The notes: generated by a model from the letters alone, not told the origin. A DNA stretch of 46,360 bases from Okeania sp. SIO3B5 (GCF_010692555.1 NZ_JAAHHG010000034.1:1-46360); one strand, 5' to 3'. Positions 29,401-36,633 are shown, counted from the stretch's first letter. Translations and numbers: made by a program.

Positions 29401-29980
29401 AGCAGTTAAGCTTTTGAATATTCCTGAAATTGTAGCTGTTGACCAAATTCAAGCGGCTAGGGATTTGCCTACAGGGGGTTACATTATTTTTGCTGCTGAA
29501 AGAATTACTGGTGGGTTACATGGATTTTTGACTCGTACTCAGGGAGGACCGGAAACTGGGAATAATAATAGAGCTTCATTGAATGCTTTTGCGAACCCTT
29601 CCCATGTTGTGGATGGTCCTATTCCTTATAGGCAACCGTTTGCAGCAGCAGCAGATCGTTTTCAAGCTTTGAAAAAGGAATGGAGTTTTTTGTTGGCAAA
29701 TGAGCAACTTTCTATAAGGCAGTCTGAACTTGAGAGTTGGCGGAATCAAGCTGAGGAATTGGCAGCAGATTTGAATAAATTGGCTGAAAATCCCGACAAT
29801 AGTAATTTGAACCAAGCTAGAAATAGTTTGAGAAGATTTCAGTTACAGTTTAGGAGTTCTATGAGTGTTCATGGGAGGGAAAATGCTTATCAAGTTCAGA
29901 CTTGGCAAAATCGTTTAGCTGCTTTGGAAATGTTGTTAAATTATGGCGATCGAGTGCGGTTAAAAAGTGGGAGATTTTAA
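26402..29980 (+). CDS. Exported family 10-like glycosidase (GHL10/DUF187-type), low-complexity middle
   Basis: 1192 aa from the ATG at 26402; an upstream TTG at 26381 is in frame but less likely. A signal peptide spans about residues 10-33. Next is a ~190-residue GATase-like/DUF4350-like domain (TLLGIIRDSGNTNEW ... IIEEWVKQGGKLIASG). A ~320-residue Gln/Asn/Thr-rich linker follows, with four 30-residue repeats (NQVRVQPRTTPVNSNINQPS type, 27227-27586) and four IWNRARQQ-type motifs. From about 700 is the GHL10 barrel: RAVWLDRGTI, INTVFFETLNAGYT, KMEIHAWIWTF, HPDWVMTDNKGR, and VDGIQLDYIRYP with the conserved Asp. The C-terminus is helical. GHL10 proteins are predicted cell-envelope glycosidases; the substrate is unknown. 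Confidence 0.9.
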   Translation: MSKKKHIYQQILPQLTSALLSLIVLLPTPSRANTLLGIIRDSGNTNEWNNIITRIRNLGISYQPIDLTQINTVADLSGARVIFLPNIETLTQTQVDIIEEWVKQGGKLIASGQVGRKSQPGVRQELRSLLGSYWAFPLSQPATPEGRHRCLDIACKKSTSWAPMGNDQDTVEGGVLIPAGLSSTTAATWKGSSGSSAVVITPQATYFGWNWGSSTSATLDSAWLQAVLNRYQSQPQFTARNNNPLPTPNSIPTAPIIPSTNPVKIRPRISSAAPKTENRNQVRVQPRTTPVNSNINQPSTTTQNSTENRNQVRVQPKTTPVNSNINQSSTTTQNSTENRNQVRVQPKTTPVNSNINQPSTTPQNSTENKNQVRVQPRTAPVNSNINQPPTTTQNSTTEQDNIWLRSQQQQTTTEQKPPQPNQPPETLGSQNNNLTPQTSTAPKSNNIWNRFREQINQQKQQAENINTKENVVNSLENSGSETTKNNRDSIWNRARQQTEQQNQPTQNISTKETDNPTAETANNRGNIWNRARQQTTTPSSRRNPLAAILRPLPPPEIQVPNSQTDPSSASAPVGLEVRQGNYPISRAEAQAMLQELNNLLGRFESALVAAKSANVEVNLSADQGSLVATSSDRSTFLAQRNREISNAQQIVERARLVIQRFPQQVASKQYATARNQWLQTRQMLWQNYPTDGERAGAEIRAVWLDRGTIVRARSERGLAMVFDRLAAAGINTVFFETLNAGYTIYPSNVAPRQNPLTISWDPLESAVKLARERKMEIHAWIWTFATGNKAHNRALGQPDSYLGPVISAHPDWVMTDNKGRKRHPSDGKVYMDPANPYVRQYLLRIIDEIASRYQVDGIQLDYIRYPFQNPGRNFSYGYSTIARQQFQRLHGVDPMKISSRDRQNRWKWTEFKINQVNSFVADTSRFLKQKYPRMILSAAVFPFPRNERFDKIQQDWETWVLRGDIDLLTPMTYALDTNRFQQITQPLTSTRVLGSTLITPAVKLLNIPEIVAVDQIQAARDLPTGGYIIFAAERITGGLHGFLTRTQGGPETGNNNRASLNAFANPSHVVDGPIPYRQPFAAAADRFQALKKEWSFLLANEQLSIRQSELESWRNQAEELAADLNKLAENPDNSNLNQARNSLRRFQLQFRSSMSVHGRENAYQVQTWQNRLAALEMLLNYGDRVRLKSGRF
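27227..27586 (+). repeat. Four 90-bp in-frame repeats inside the glycosidase-like gene
   Basis: Direct repeats of 90 bp begin near 27227, 27317, 27407 and 27497, nearly identical at DNA level. They encode a basic Asn/Thr/Pro-rich linker, and copy number would be expected to vary between strains. Confidence 0.85.
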
Positions 29981-29981
29981 T

Positions 29982-30302
29982 AGGACTTACCCATGAACGC
30001 TATTGGTAGTGGCGTGTTAGCGCTAGCGTAACTGAGCGATGCCCCTTATGTCGGGCTTGCTGATTAAATATCAAAGTGACGAAAAAAGCTAATGCACTAT
30101 TTTAGGTGAAACAATCCAGTAGACTGACACATCTAAAACTGTGCATTAGCTTTTAACTTGAAAATTCTTACTTTTGAATGCATGACTTTTGACTTTTGAA
30201 TTGAATCTAATGCACCATTTTAGCTGTGTCAGTCCAGTAGGGTGTGTTAGCGCTAGCGTAACTGAGCGATGGCCCTTATATAGTGCCTTTGCGTAAGTCC
30301 TG
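29982..30302. repeat. Family C element containing a nested family E element
   Basis: Outer ends AGGACTTAC (29982) and GCGTAAGTCCTG (30302). Inside lies a family E element (30118-30240). The small palindrome GTGTTAGCGCTAGCGTAAC occurs on both sides of the inner element (about 30013 and 30243). The 61-codon minus frame crossing this block is not a gene. Confidence 0.7.
30118..30240. mobile_element. Family E palindromic element (complete copy)
   Basis: About 123 bp with imperfect ~30-bp inverted ends: CAGTAGACTGACACATCTAA and, on the other strand, CTACTGGACTGACACAGCTA; both continue to GTGCATTAG. The middle carries the TTGACTTTTGAATTGAATC segment found repeatedly at 7.4-8.4 kb. Confidence 0.75.
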
Positions 30303-30419
30303 TTGATGAATTTGTCAGTCATAATCATAGACTATACCAGATAATCATAGATTATACTAGATAATCATAGATTTTGTCAAACTGTTATTTACCCTGAGAG
30401 AACATTTAGGAGTATCTCA

Positions 30420-30737
30420 TATCATGTCCGGTTGAATAATTAGACTTTGGTGGAAGGAAGGCAGCTATGCTGGAGGCAGAAGGTTTTCTTCTATTGTCAC
30501 CTTGATTTTATACACAAACGATGCTATCAGACATGACATCAGTCCAAATTTGCCAAGCATCTAGTGCAGGATGGCGGAAATAACTGACCAGTTAAAAAAG
30601 GTTCAAAAGCTTGTACAATAACCTTTCTTCCCTTCTGCCTTCTGCTATCCTAGATAACTAAAGCCTCCAGCATAGCTGCCTTTTTGCACTAGGTATATCA
30701 TTCCAGACAGTAAATGGATGGGAAACCGGACATGATA
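30420..30737. mobile_element. Long family A element with inner inverted repeats
   Basis: 318 bp with outer ends TATCATGTCCGG / CCGGACATGATA. An additional perfect 19-bp inverted pair lies inside (AGGCAGCTATGCTGGAGGC at 30459-30477 and its complement at 30663-30681). Flanks are TCA and TTA, so a clean target duplication is not seen. It may be a composite of two elements. Confidence 0.8.
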
Positions 30738-30747
30738 TTACTCATTT

Positions 30748-31689
30748 TTAGAGAACTGACTGAAGTATACGTGCTAACAAACGAATTCCATCAGAACTTT
30801 TCATATTTTCCCAGGAAGGTGCCCAACCTTCAGATGCGGTTATTAAGGATTCATCAAGTTCTGGGTGAAACTGGGTAGTTAGTGCTTTCCGGCCATTATC
30901 CCAATAAATACCGGTTGCTGCAACCTCACATAACGGATCGCCACTTTGAGTATGTGTTGAAGCTAAAATTTCCACACCAATGGGTGCAGACATTAGGCTT
31001 TGTAGGTCGAGTATCGAGGCCGCTTCCAGGCTGTAAGCAGTTATCGCATGGTGAATTTGCTGATAAGCCCAACATACAAAGCGTATTGATTCTTCTGAGA
31101 CTTCATTGCCATGAAATGCCTGAATGTGTAGATCGTTCTCGTATTGGAGTGCTACATCAATGATGGCATCAAAACGTTTTGCTACTACACGATATGCCTC
31201 GGTGATTTCAGTCGGAACATGAGGAATATCGATCCCATAAACAGGAAGTTCCTCGGCTTTATTTAATTTTTGCACAGCAATCAACTCAGCTAGACATTGC
31301 CCCCATCCCTCGCTAAAATCATTTTTTTTTGCTTCAACAATAATGACGATTGGCAAACCCAAAACAGTTTTACCTAATTCTGATTTGGTTGAGAACAAGT
31401 AATCAGGCGTTCCATTTAGTTTAGCATCATAAGTTATAGACTTGTGGCTCCAAAGAGTATATTTATCAACAAAACTTTTATAAACTTCTCTTAAAATTGG
31501 ATAAATAATATTTTCGCATCTTGAATATTCAGATGTGTATATATCCATGTTCTGTTCACTGAATTTCAATTCCTGAACAAACAGATCGGAAGGTTTTAAA
31601 TCGGTAATTTCAATAAAGTATGCTTCCAAATACTTGATATTATATTCTTCTTGAACTTGAGCAATAGTTTTATAATCACTAAAAGCCAT
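30748..31689 (-). CDS. Uncharacterised PD-(D/E)xK nuclease-like protein, paralogue 1
   Basis: 313 aa from ATG 31689. The core GTPDYLF ... LPIVIIVEAKKNDFSEGWGQ has the PD-(D/E)xK arrangement: Asp, then a beta-strand with Glu-x-Lys, then a helix with Gln and Glu (QCLAEL). Upstream is a helix with Arg-Cys-Glu (SRCENIIYPILREVYKSF) that aligns with equivalent helices in the two following paralogues. The C-terminal ~100 residues are longer than in the other two. The PD-(D/E)xK fold is typical of restriction and repair nucleases; actual cleavage is inferred, not shown. No methyltransferase or helicase lies next to it. It is separated from paralogue 2 by repeats only. Confidence 0.7.
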   Translation of the reverse strand: MAFSDYKTIAQVQEEYNIKYLEAYFIEITDLKPSDLFVQELKFSEQNMDIYTSEYSRCENIIYPILREVYKSFVDKYTLWSHKSITYDAKLNGTPDYLFSTKSELGKTVLGLPIVIIVEAKKNDFSEGWGQCLAELIAVQKLNKAEELPVYGIDIPHVPTEITEAYRVVAKRFDAIIDVALQYENDLHIQAFHGNEVSEESIRFVCWAYQQIHHAITAYSLEAASILDLQSLMSAPIGVEILASTHTQSGDPLCEVAATGIYWDNGRKALTTQFHPELDESLITASEGWAPSWENMKSSDGIRLLARILQSVL

Positions 31690-31699
31690 AAATAATCCC

Positions 31700-31895
31700 T
31701 ATTAGACATATCCGATAATAAAAAATAAAATCAATTATAGGATATAAATCATCAATTATTTCCCCCTACTAGACTGACACAGCTAAAACTGTGCAATAGA
31801 TTTTGATTTCTAGGTGTCTTTATCTCCCCTACTCCCCCACTCCCCCACTCCCCTACTCCCTACTCCCCTACTCCCTACTCCCTACTCCCTACTCC
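31700..31895. repeat. Partial family B/E elements and (CTCCCTA)n heptamer run
   Basis: A partial family B end (TTAGACATATCC) is followed by a family E end (AGACTGACACAGCTAAAACTG) and then a long CTCCCTA/CTCCCC heptameric run at about 31828-31905. The run extends into the stop codon of the upstream gene on the minus strand. Confidence 0.75.
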
Positions 31896-32510
31896 CTACT
31901 CCCTCTTTATGAATTCCTGAAGAGGAGTTGCTAAGATACCAAGGATTTTGGCAACCTCCTTGATGTAATACTCATCCAGATCGATAGCAGCAACTTGGTC
32001 ATTTAAGGTCAAAAACTTCCACAGGGTTCCGGTAGTGACTGCACCGAGAATTAGACCAATATTATTGGTTGCTGCATTGAATTTCTGAGCTGCCACCATC
32101 TCGGCAATACATTGGGCTAGTCCACCTTTAATATTTTCATTTTTGGCTTCCACTATAGTGATTATGGGCGCTTTTATTTCGTAAATCTCTGGTGAAGCCG
32201 TCAAAATATAATCGCAATAGCCGTGCAATCCCTTTTCTGGTTCAACACTAAATTCAGTTCCTGAAAAGAAGCCCACTTGCCCCTGAAAGCTGCGACGAAT
32301 TTCGAGCAGAACGGGGGCAATAATCAGCTCAGACCGAGCTTTTTCAGTGTTCACTGCATTAGCGAGGGGCACATTTTCTGCTAGGGCGATCGCTAGGTAG
32401 TCACTGGGCTGACGTGGTTTTGTTTGAGAAAAAAGATTTTGACTTTCGTCAAGTTCGAGTCCAAAGGTGTTTTGGATGTTGGCAAGGGTTTTAAAGCTAC
32501 TGTAGAACAT
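31896..32510 (-). CDS. Uncharacterised PD-(D/E)xK nuclease-like protein, paralogue 2
   Basis: 204 aa from ATG 32510. It shares the layout of its neighbours: an N-terminal FKTLANIQNTFGLEL segment, a helix with Arg-x-Glu (KARSELIIAPVLLEIRRSF), then GYCDYILTASPE ... APIITIVEAKNENIKGGLAQCIAEM with Asp and Glu-Ala-Lys as the presumed metal site. GAVTTGTLWKFLTLN follows, nearly the same motif as in paralogue 3 (GAVTTGETWKF). The stop TAG is formed by the heptamer run GGGAGTA, so the natural C-terminus may have been slightly altered. Nuclease function is inferred from the fold signature only. Confidence 0.72.
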   Translation of the reverse strand: MFYSSFKTLANIQNTFGLELDESQNLFSQTKPRQPSDYLAIALAENVPLANAVNTEKARSELIIAPVLLEIRRSFQGQVGFFSGTEFSVEPEKGLHGYCDYILTASPEIYEIKAPIITIVEAKNENIKGGLAQCIAEMVAAQKFNAATNNIGLILGAVTTGTLWKFLTLNDQVAAIDLDEYYIKEVAKILGILATPLQEFIKRE

Positions 32511-32561
32511 GGAATGCTATTGAACTTTGGCGTTGAATCTGGACGATCAGGACACAATTAA

Positions 32562-32689
32562 TATTATATCCGGATAAACACTAACTATAAAGTCATTGCG
32601 ACTGGAACGGAGTGGAAGGAAGCAATCTCAGGGGTTTGAGATATTTCTCCTATTTATTCTTAATGATAACTATTCAACCGGACATGATA
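32562..32689. mobile_element. Family A MITE between nuclease-like paralogues
   Basis: 128 bp. The left end is diverged (TATTATATCCGG); the right end is intact CCGGACATGATA. TAA flanks both sides (32559-32561, 32690-32692). Confidence 0.85.
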
Positions 32690-32772
32690 TAACTATGTGT
32701 CCCGAACAACTTAATTCTACCACTTCGGAGATTTTCCTACCATCTTGGGGTCTGGTATCGTGCGATAGTCAG

Positions 32773-33396
32773 TCAATTCGTACTGGGTGTTTGGAGTGTA
32801 ATCCCAAACAGAATCGCGAGAACTTTAGCCAAGTCATTGGGGACACCGTAGGTATTGATATCTTTTTGAATCAACTTTTTCTGGCGATGAAACAGACCAA
32901 ATTTCCAGGTTTCTCCTGTCGTCACCGCTCCATAGAGATAGTCTCCAGGGGCATCAATCCACTTGTCTAGGGCAATCAGTTCCACTGCAAGCTGGGTAAA
33001 TCCTTTACCGATATCGGCATTTTTCGCTTCAATAATCACGAGATTTTGAGGTGTGGGAATGAAGTAATCCAGATTTCCCTTGAGTTGGTTGCTGACTCGG
33101 ATCGAATACTCAATCTTGAGGGGTGACTGGATAAATTTGCATACGGTTTTCAGCACTGGAAAAATTAGCGATTCTCGACGAGCAATTTCTGAGATGGGAT
33201 CGACTAATGCCAAGTTTTCTGCCAATTCATGAGTCAGTGGGGTGGGATCTAGAGGTTGCTGTTCTGGGAGCTGGAGAGAAGCAGATTGGAAAGCAACTCC
33301 AAATTCAGCTAGAATATCGGCGGTGTCAAAGGGTAGGGTGCTATACTGGCTAAAGCTGTAACTTGCGGCAGGGTCAAGAATTGAAAGTTTCACCAT
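32773..33396 (-). CDS. Uncharacterised PD-(D/E)xK nuclease-like protein, paralogue 3
   Basis: 207 aa from ATG 33396. The region ARRESLIFPVLKTVCKFI (helix with Arg-x-Glu), KGNLDYFIPTPQNLVIIEAKNADIGKGF and GAVTTGETWKFGLFHRQKK aligns by eye with paralogue 2 along most of its length. The presumed active site is Asp in NLDYF and Glu-Ala-Lys in IIEAK, followed by the helix with Gln and Glu (TQLAVELIALDKW). It is the first gene of the minus-strand trio; the toxin gene lies upstream. I do not know a named family for these proteins. They resemble small restriction-endonuclease-like proteins common in cyanobacteria. Confidence 0.72.
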   Translation of the reverse strand: MVKLSILDPAASYSFSQYSTLPFDTADILAEFGVAFQSASLQLPEQQPLDPTPLTHELAENLALVDPISEIARRESLIFPVLKTVCKFIQSPLKIEYSIRVSNQLKGNLDYFIPTPQNLVIIEAKNADIGKGFTQLAVELIALDKWIDAPGDYLYGAVTTGETWKFGLFHRQKKLIQKDINTYGVPNDLAKVLAILFGITLQTPSTN

Positions 33397-33420
33397 TGTT
33401 TTACTCTGGCAGTTTTTAAT

Positions 33421-33640
33421 GTGTTCGGTGTTTGTCTAGTCAGTATGGACTGTCTTTGATGGAAGTATAGCAAGCGATTGCAAAACAAAATGTCTACGAT
33501 CGCAGCAGATAAACACCTCACGTTCTGAAAAGTTCAGTGGCGGGCACGAATATTTCAGGAAAGCCAAAGCGATCGCCAAGCCATCTGGTGCAGCGTAGGG
33601 TTAACCACTTCTGACTACAGTGGTTACTTATTCGGCTGCA
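33421..33640. repeat. Dispersed repeat with GGTGTTTGTC / GTAAACACC ends (copy 1)
   Basis: GGTGTTTGTC...TGGAAGTATAGCAAGCGATT...AAACACCTCACG, followed by GAAAAGTTCAGTGGCGGGCA and GCGATCGCCAAG. Close copies lie at 34297-34395 and 39790-39950. The function is unknown. It fills the gap between the third nuclease-like gene and the toxin gene. Confidence 0.7.
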
Positions 33641-33649
33641 TTGATGGTG

Positions 33650-33946
33650 CTACATCCGATATCTCCATATCTGTGGGTCACGCTTACTGTGAAATACTGC
33701 CAATATAACAATCCGATCAGGTTCAACCTTGTACAGAACTAAATATGGAAACTTAGCGACAATGGCACGGCGAGCATCCTCAAAAACAATCTCACAAGCT
33801 TCTGGAAATGACTGAATACGGTCTAATACCTCAGTAACACAGGTGAGAAACTCAACTCCAAGTCCTCTTCGCTGTTGCTCATACCAATCGAACGCTTGAT
33901 CGAATTCAGCCTGTGCCTCAACCCGAAATACAATTGGCAAACTCAT
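33650..33946 (-). CDS. ParE/RelE-superfamily toxin
   Basis: 98 aa, start ATG 33946, overlapping the antitoxin stop by 4 bp (ATGA). Motifs AQAEFDQAFDWYEQQRRGLG and the ending FPYLVLYKVEPDRIVILAVFHSKRDPQIWR are those of the ParE/RelE plasmid-stabilisation fold. ParE toxins inhibit gyrase and RelE toxins cleave mRNA; which applies here cannot be told from the sequence. It pairs with the upstream antitoxin, and a decayed second copy of this module is at 45137-45280. Confidence 0.9.
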   Translation of the reverse strand: MSLPIVFRVEAQAEFDQAFDWYEQQRRGLGVEFLTCVTEVLDRIQSFPEACEIVFEDARRAIVAKFPYLVLYKVEPDRIVILAVFHSKRDPQIWRYRM

Positions 33947-34179
33947 TGCTGTATTCCTGCTCTAGAAAGTGCTTGAGCTTTAATGTCTTCCCAAGAGACC
34001 ACTGATTGAGGATTAATTTGATGATCCGTGAGACGACGGGATAGTTCTTGCTGCTGTGCTTCTGTGAGCTTTTGCTGCTCTGGTTCGGCACTGATGCTGT
34101 CCCATAGGGCTTGAACTAACCAGATGCGATCTTCAATACTCAATGCTTTGGCTTGTTGTAGGGCTGTTGATCGCTCCAT
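33943..34179 (-). CDS. Addiction-module antitoxin (putative addiction module component family)
   Basis: 78 aa. ATG 34179 is preceded by a good ribosome-binding site (AGGAG, about 8 bp upstream). LSIEDRIWLVQALWDSI and the acidic LTEAQQQELSRRL region match the short 'addiction module component' family paired with ParE/RelE toxins in cyanobacteria. The gene is translationally coupled to the toxin. Such antitoxins usually repress their own promoter; no operator was identified. Confidence 0.88.
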   Translation of the reverse strand: MERSTALQQAKALSIEDRIWLVQALWDSISAEPEQQKLTEAQQQELSRRLTDHQINPQSVVSWEDIKAQALSRAGIQQ

Positions 34180-34296
34180 AACTATACTCCTGCAATAAAA
34201 ATAGTGTATTATCTAATAATTTCCGTAAGTCCTGATAATTATAACCGATCGCGCCTCATCCAATCCACAATCGTTACAAAAATATACAAATTTCAG

Positions 34297-34395
34297 GCCC
34301 GGTGTTTGTCTCATCGGTATGGACTGTCTTTGATGGAAGTATAACAAGCGCTCGCAGACATTTTGTTTTGCGAGCGCAGTAGGTAAACACCTAGC
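34297..34395. repeat. Dispersed repeat with GGTGTTTGTC / GTAAACACC ends (copy 2)
   Basis: GGTGTTTGTCTCATCGGTAT ... GAAGTATAACAAGCGCTCGC ... AGGTAAACACC. It borders the end of the PIN-like pseudogene. An imperfect inverted pair (AGCGCTCGCAGACATTTTG / GTTTTGCGAGCGC) lies inside. Confidence 0.7.
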
Positions 34396-34398
34396 GCA

Positions 34399-34732
34399 TC
34401 ATGATAAAGCAAGCAGGGATAAAGTCTCATCTTCGTAAAATAATTCGATAGCGCTAAACTCCCGACGCAGCAAATTTTCAACTTGTAATGTCGAACAGTT
34501 CCCGATGGCGTTGCCAAATCACTTTCGGTGGATTTCCAAATACTAAACTCAGATCGTGCATATCAGCATCTTTTGAGACGATCATTAAATCATTGTCTTT
34601 TGCATAATCCCAAACGATTGGGTCGATTGTCGCTTTCATGCCCACATCTCGAACGTGAAGCGAGTTTGGAAAAAGATCGCTAAAACGGTTTGGTAATTTA
34701 GGCGATAGATTTTCATCAAAAAGTAACTTCAT
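34399..34732 (-). pseudogene. DUF5615-type PIN-like toxin, frameshifted
   Basis: The frame from ATG 34732 encodes MKLLFDENLSPKLPNRFSDLFP ... DLMIVSKDADMHDLSLVFGNPPKVIW, the acidic PIN-like core of DUF5615 proteins (presumed RNases), but stops at 84 aa. Dropping one base near 34512 (CGCC to CGC) restores the usual C-terminus, IGNCSTLQVENLLRREFSAIELF, ending in LSLLALS at 34399. So this is a +1 frameshift that removes the last third. It overlaps the DUF433 antitoxin stop by 4 bp, forming the normal pair order. Confidence 0.85.
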
Positions 34733-34959
34733 GGGGATAATGGGGCGGTCATAAACCGACGCTCGCGGTCAGCAGCATAAGCAATGCAGGCTTTTAAATC
34801 TTCTCGCGTCAGATCGGGAAAATCGTCGAGAATTTCTGCTTCAGTCATCTCGGAAGCTAGGTACTCAAGGACTTCATAGACTGTAATACGCAAGCCACGG
34901 ACGCAAGGCTTACCACCACGTTTTTCAGGCTCAATTGTAATGATATCTCGGTAGTTCAT
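34729..34959 (-). CDS. DUF433 family antitoxin
   Basis: 76 aa with the typical DUF433 signature: RDIITIEPEKRGGKPCVRGL, then RITVYEVLEYLASEMTEAEI, DDFPDLTREDLKACIAYAADRE. DUF433 proteins carry a winged/helix-turn-helix DNA-binding fold and pair with DUF5615 toxins. Here the partner is frameshifted, so the antitoxin may be an orphan in practice. A 39-bp fragment of a second DUF433 gene sits at 38527-38565. Confidence 0.9.
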   Translation of the reverse strand: MNYRDIITIEPEKRGGKPCVRGLRITVYEVLEYLASEMTEAEILDDFPDLTREDLKACIAYAADRERRFMTAPLSP

Positions 34960-35225
34960 AAACTGGCATGAGGGAAAAATGTCTACTTACATTATATCGA
35001 AAACTTTTGCTGCCCGCAGACAGAGAAGACTTAAGCGAGCTTATTTGCAATGCGATCGCCAAGCTGTTTGGTTTAGGATAGGGCTAGGCAGGGAAACGTT
35101 CAGGGATGAGTTGAGTTAATCCTGTGGTATGTTCGCGCTTTGTTAACATACCTTACTGCTGTGGCTAGATTGGTTCCGCAAAGGGTTTTGGTGCGTTACG
35201 CAGAAGGAGAGATTCTCCATTTATT

Positions 35226-35336
35226 AATAGATATCTCCAGAAAAGAGGGAACAGGGAACAGGGAACAGGGAAGAATAATTGATAATTTCTGGATAAGAAT
35301 TGATTTTGTTTTTTTATTTTTGGAGATGTCTAATAG
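35226..35336. repeat. Family B element inserted in a palindromic small repeat
   Basis: Ends TAGATATCTCCAG and TTTTTGGAGATGTCTA with internal (GGGAACA)n. The flanks GGTGCGTTACGC (about 35189) and GCTAACGCACCC (about 35350) look like the two halves of one palindromic repeat, suggesting a nested insertion. 34960-35225 has no gene. Confidence 0.7.
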
Positions 35337-35406
35337 ATTGCTTCCCTGCTAACGCACCCTACACGATCAGCTTTAGTTAGACTTGGCGATCTGCTCCTTG
35401 AGTACA

Positions 35407-36075
35407 TCACCGACGTCGTAACATTGCACTAAATCCAAATACTGCTATCAATCCAAATAAACTGACAGGTTCTGGAACAGATTCAGCAGGTGGAGATTCT
35501 GATGAAGACTGAAATCCTAAAGTTAAATGGAGTCTATCGATTTGCCCGACTGTATTGCCCATTGTAGTATGTGTCAATAAATTTCCATCAATGGCGTTTT
35601 CAACTGTTGAAGGAAATGCATTATCTCCGAGAGCAGTAAAGCTAGCCACAAAGTTTCCAAATTCAGATGGCTCTCCAGTAAAGTTGAGACCAATCTCTGC
35701 CAGATTCAAGCCACCACCAGCAGGCGAAGTTGCGTCGAATATCCTGGAAATTGTCAGGAATTCCCCGTCAAGATTAAATGTACCATCAGCATTAGAGTAG
35801 TATACATCGTAAAACTCTCTACCAACTACGCCACTAAAATCATTATTCCCTATGCCTAATGGGTTGTTGAGTTGATTAGTAAGCTGAGAGCTATTGATAC
35901 CGAATGTGTATGGTGTGGGCGAGCTGCCGCCTGTTCTTTCCCAAAAAGTAACTGATGTGAGGTTAGGGATATCTCGTATTGCTATAGCTTGAGCCTCTGA
36001 TGATAAAACTGCAGAAGATAGAACTGCATACAAAAGTGCTAATTTTAGATATCTCTTTTTGTTTACTTGTTTCAC
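35407..36075 (-). CDS. PEP-CTERM sorting-domain exported protein
   Basis: 222 aa from ATG 36075. A signal peptide covers about residues 1-30 (KLALLYAVLSSAVLSSEAQA). The body is Asn/Gly/Phe-rich and predicted beta-rich, with no recognised domain. The C-terminus VPEPVSLFGLIAVFGFSAMLRRR is a textbook PEP-CTERM signal (VPEP motif, hydrophobic helix, Arg cluster) recognised by exosortase for anchoring or export. No exosortase gene lies in the window. The protein is probably a cell-surface or extracellular-matrix component. Confidence 0.9.
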   Translation of the reverse strand: MKQVNKKRYLKLALLYAVLSSAVLSSEAQAIAIRDIPNLTSVTFWERTGGSSPTPYTFGINSSQLTNQLNNPLGIGNNDFSGVVGREFYDVYYSNADGTFNLDGEFLTISRIFDATSPAGGGLNLAEIGLNFTGEPSEFGNFVASFTALGDNAFPSTVENAIDGNLLTHTTMGNTVGQIDRLHLTLGFQSSSESPPAESVPEPVSLFGLIAVFGFSAMLRRR

Positions 36076-36116
36076 TTTGTCTGTTTAAACTTTTTTAATA
36101 GGACTTATCATATCAT

Positions 36117-36224
36117 AGTAGCATGAATATAGTTTTTGGAACAGCAAACTTTGAACGGAAACAGATAAAAAGTAGCATGAATATAGTTTTTAGAACAGCA
36201 AACTTTGAACGGAAATAGATAAAA
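36117..36224. repeat. 54-bp tandem duplication
   Basis: Two head-to-tail copies (36117-36170 and 36171-36224), two mismatches, each containing AGTAGCATGAATATAG and AACAGCAAACTTTGAACGG. It lies about 40 bp upstream of the PEP-CTERM start codon, in the probable promoter region. Confidence 0.85.
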
Positions 36225-36255
36225 CAGCTATTTTTGAACTGAATTGTGCATCTCT

Positions 36256-36288
36256 CTGGCTGAGGATAGACGTGCGAAACTTGCGCAA
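36256..36288 (-). pseudogene. Tiny fragment of a DUF2201-type (VWA-like) gene
   Basis: On the minus strand this reads LRKFRTSILSQ. About 31 nt match, with one mismatch, the larger fragment at 40095-40128. It is in the same orientation and lies on the other side of the aldolase-HAD genes. 36289-36610 holds no gene. Confidence 0.6.
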
Positions 36289-36618
36289 CCTGAAGTATAT
36301 GAAGGCTTTTGCCATTGCCTAAAATTTTGCCTAGTCAACAGTGTTGATGTATTTGCCGCTACAAGAGCGAGTTTCGGCTTTATTTTGGGCTTAGATTTTG
36401 TCTAAGTCCCGTTAAAATTCATAAAACTACATATAAAATAGACAAAAATCGTGATATGTTTAGAAATTGAATGGGTTTTAAGTGTAATTTGTATCACAAG
36501 ATACAATGTCCCTGCTGCTTGTTTCCTTGTTTTTTGAAAGCTTCTCAAAGATGCGATCGCATTTCTCAATGACAGCTTGGACGATATCGTGAGGTAAATG
36601 TAGTCTTTAACCTCATAC

Positions 36619-36628
36619 AGAAAGGAGA
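36619..36628 (+). promoter_or_regulatory. Strong ribosome-binding site of the aldolase gene
   Basis: AAAGGAGATAAGA lies directly before ATG 36634 with optimal spacing. It fixes the start and suggests efficient translation of the operon's first gene. Confidence 0.8.
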
Positions 36629-36633
36629 TAAGA

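Noticed and set aside
30146-30328. 60-aa minus frame
   Set aside because: Lies wholly within nested family C/E repeats.
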